DNA of 20,203 nt from Scytalidium lignicola. Lineage: Eukaryota > Ascomycota > Leotiomycetes. The position numbers were made by a program, and so were the translations under genes. The stretch is from assembly GCA_002812745.2 (NCBI GenBank), contig NCSJ02000526.1, forward strand, positions 1 to 20,203. The letters are read 5' to 3'. The notes beneath the pieces were generated by a model. The model was not told the DNA's origin. It did no database searches and saw only the letters and a program-made list of their open reading frames with translations. Positions 18,650 through 20,203 of this stretch are shown one piece after another. How positions within the stretch are numbered: the stretch's first letter is position 1; each line of letters begins with the position of its first letter.

Positions 18650-20203
18650 TAGTTAATAATGCTTTCTTACACTAACTAATTACTGAGGTGCTAACGACCA
18701 AGAATTACCCTTGGGAACCTGACTTAAAAACCTTCATAGTAACTATAATGGAAGTGTACAGTGTGGAGAGCTTAGTAAGGTATGATTCAAGACAATTTCA
18801 TGGAATCTTAATTGATATAAGAGTTGTAAAGTACTTTACAGTTGGTTATGGTTAATTTGAAGCTTTATAGTGAGTAGACTAAATTATAGCACTGAATATC
18901 ATAACCAAAGGCATAGTGATAATACAATTTGGAATTGGGAGTATAACTTTAATAAGTTTTATATTAGTGAATATACTAATTAGGCAAATTGAATTTTATG
19001 TAGTTAAATTGACTATTTTCTTTTTGTTATGCTTAATGGATATAGACTAATTAAGTGTGTATTTTAACAATCTTACAAACTTACTTGTTATCTTATAAGG
19101 AAGTGTTTTGGTTATATGATGATTTGGCTATAGCTTTTTACTTTAAGATATATCTTTACATATCTTCGTTTTTGATTTACTGAAGGAAAACCCTTGTTTC
19201 TTGACTAACGTGGAATTATAATGCTTATACTAATGTTTTAACTACCTGTTAGTAGTTAGATTACAGTGTATATTGGATTGTATAGGCTATGATGTTGACA
19301 AGAACATATTAGAATACTTTATTAAGTTTTGTATTTATTGTTAATACTATAGGAAGTCTTTAGGAAGGTTTAGATTTAACTTATAGGATGATGTTAGCTT
19401 TAACTACTTTATTATTGTTGATATCTTTTACATTAATGGTAAACTTGTACTTTATATTATTAATGAAAGAACATGTTATTAAGCTAGTAGATAGCTTCAA
19501 AATATCAGTACAAAGTATATTTAAGATGCTTTATATGCTTGTTAGATTAATACTTATTTAAGGCTTTTAGACTAGATTGTTATTGATGTTAGAAAGAACT
19601 TTGTCAGTAAAGAGTTTTAACAAAGTGTTATAACCATAGGAATAACCTTAAAAGTAGTCTTAGTGGAAGTTCACAACTTAATTGGTCATGTTGAATGATA
19701 TTATGTACTTGTATAACATGCTTACTAGATAATTGTAGTTGAAATCTGCAATCTTGACAAGGATATAACTTTACAGATGGTGTTCAAAGCTGTTAATAAT
19801 TTTGTAGGACTTGATGGACTTGTCCTTATATTACTGGTTTACAGTGCTTACTTATGTATGTCAGAACTTGATGTTCTAGCCTTAATTGTTAGCCAGAGAG
19901 CTACGGTGATCAAGAAGGCTATAGAGGAAATTAGCAAAATCAGGGTAAAACAGTAAGTACAAGACATGATCAACATGTGTAACAGCCTTGATGTAAGTAT
20001 TATTCACAACCTACTGTTGAATTCAGATGTTCTTGTGTGGAGAGTAGGAAATACAAGTTAGAACAGAAGTTAGGAAGGGTTATATAAGCTTGTAAGTATA
20101 GATGGAGAAATGTGCATATTAGCATTATCATGTAGGAACATACTATTCAGGTTAACAATCGTGAAATTATACCTTATGCTTATGGAAGGAATTGATGGAA
20201 TCA
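18650..20203 (+). pseudogene. Family B protease and integrase remnant, runs off the window
   Basis: The frame is one base off gag; the change falls in 18560-18650 near a T homopolymer. The protease site is H-G-I-L-I-D at 18799-18816 with its Asp intact (GAT 18814-18816). The next residues, T-G-A in the family, are now I-R-V by C-to-T and G-to-A. V-G-Y-G follows. Integrase begins with N-P-C-F-L-T-N-V-E-L (about 19189). Its catalytic triad is fully preserved: Asp at 19420-19422, Asp at 19585-19587, Glu at 19693-19695, i.e. 54 then 35 residues between them, a DD35E core. The C-terminal part (K-I-R-V-K-Q, then N-S-D-V-L-V-W-R, then K-L-V-S-I-D-G) is unusually well kept at 19930-20120. Stops elsewhere make it non-functional as read. 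Confidence 0.86.

Larger units (their letters stand above)
16060..20203 (+). mobile_element. Ty1/copia family B, younger copy, 5' part (continues past window)
   Basis: Contains a 5' LTR, a repeated leader, Gag, protease and a full integrase, in Ty1/copia order; reverse transcriptase and the 3' LTR must lie beyond 20203. It inserted into the older family B copy in the opposite orientation, so the two LTRs look like a large inverted repeat. Decay is uneven: leader and gag up to about 18400 and the last 350 bases keep much more G+C than 18400-19800. The ATTAT at 16055-16059 is the predicted target duplication. Confidence 0.88.

Noticed and set aside
1..20203. Mitochondrial origin suggested by the very high A+T content
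   Set aside because: Nested LTR retrotransposons of nuclear type, transition-only decay, a spliceosomal intron and a normal-composition nuclear-style gene do not fit a mitochondrial genome. No mitochondrial gene, tRNA or rRNA was seen.

Overview
The window looks like a heterochromatic, extremely A+T-rich stretch of nuclear DNA from a filamentous ascomycete. It holds one apparently intact host gene in a small island of ordinary base composition (about 441-2040). The rest is a nested pile of decayed transposable elements. Almost all damage is C-to-T or G-to-A: where two copies can be aligned by eye, nearly every difference is a transition. Reading frames stay coherent over 1.5-1.8 kb apart from stops that such changes create. 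This is the pattern expected of repeat-induced point mutation (RIP) or a related cytosine-deamination process. The organism assignment is an inference from composition, element families and the short intron; no species is claimed.

Layout. 1-440: AT desert. 652-1796 (minus): a two-exon gene encoding a 366-residue protein of a widespread but uncharacterised ascomycete type. 2041-3321: AT desert. 3322-8253 (plus): a complete Ty1/copia element with LTRs of 175 and 177 bp and a 5-bp target duplication CTATT. 8254-9100: AT-rich, with a purine tract at its end. 9101-9457: a lone 357-bp LTR with perfect 8-bp terminal inverted repeats. 9458-11877 (minus): the RNase H-to-integrase part of a Ty3/gypsy element. 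11878-13836: a DNA-transposon-like element with 54-bp terminal inverted repeats around one long decayed frame (minus) for a GIN/KRBA2-type integrase-like transposase with a cysteine-rich tail. Its segment carrying the second catalytic Asp seems to be missing. 13885-15093: AT desert.

15094-16059 (minus): the 3' end of a second Ty1/copia family (RT tail, RNase H, 191-bp LTR). It is cut at exactly base 16060 by a plus-strand member of the same family (191-bp LTR, repeated leader, gag, protease, integrase), which runs off the window end. A pair of 191-bp inverted repeats that looks like a TIR transposon is therefore best read as two LTRs of a self-nested insertion.

None of the elements can encode a full protein as read. 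Single N bases sit beside short A/T homopolymers, and several coincide with frame changes, so some apparent frameshifts are probably assembly uncertainty. The host gene is the only sequence here likely to make a protein. The less decayed parts (gag of the last element, the serine/glutamate repeat of the TIR element, the G+C-rich TIRs) are the best handles for finding relatives.
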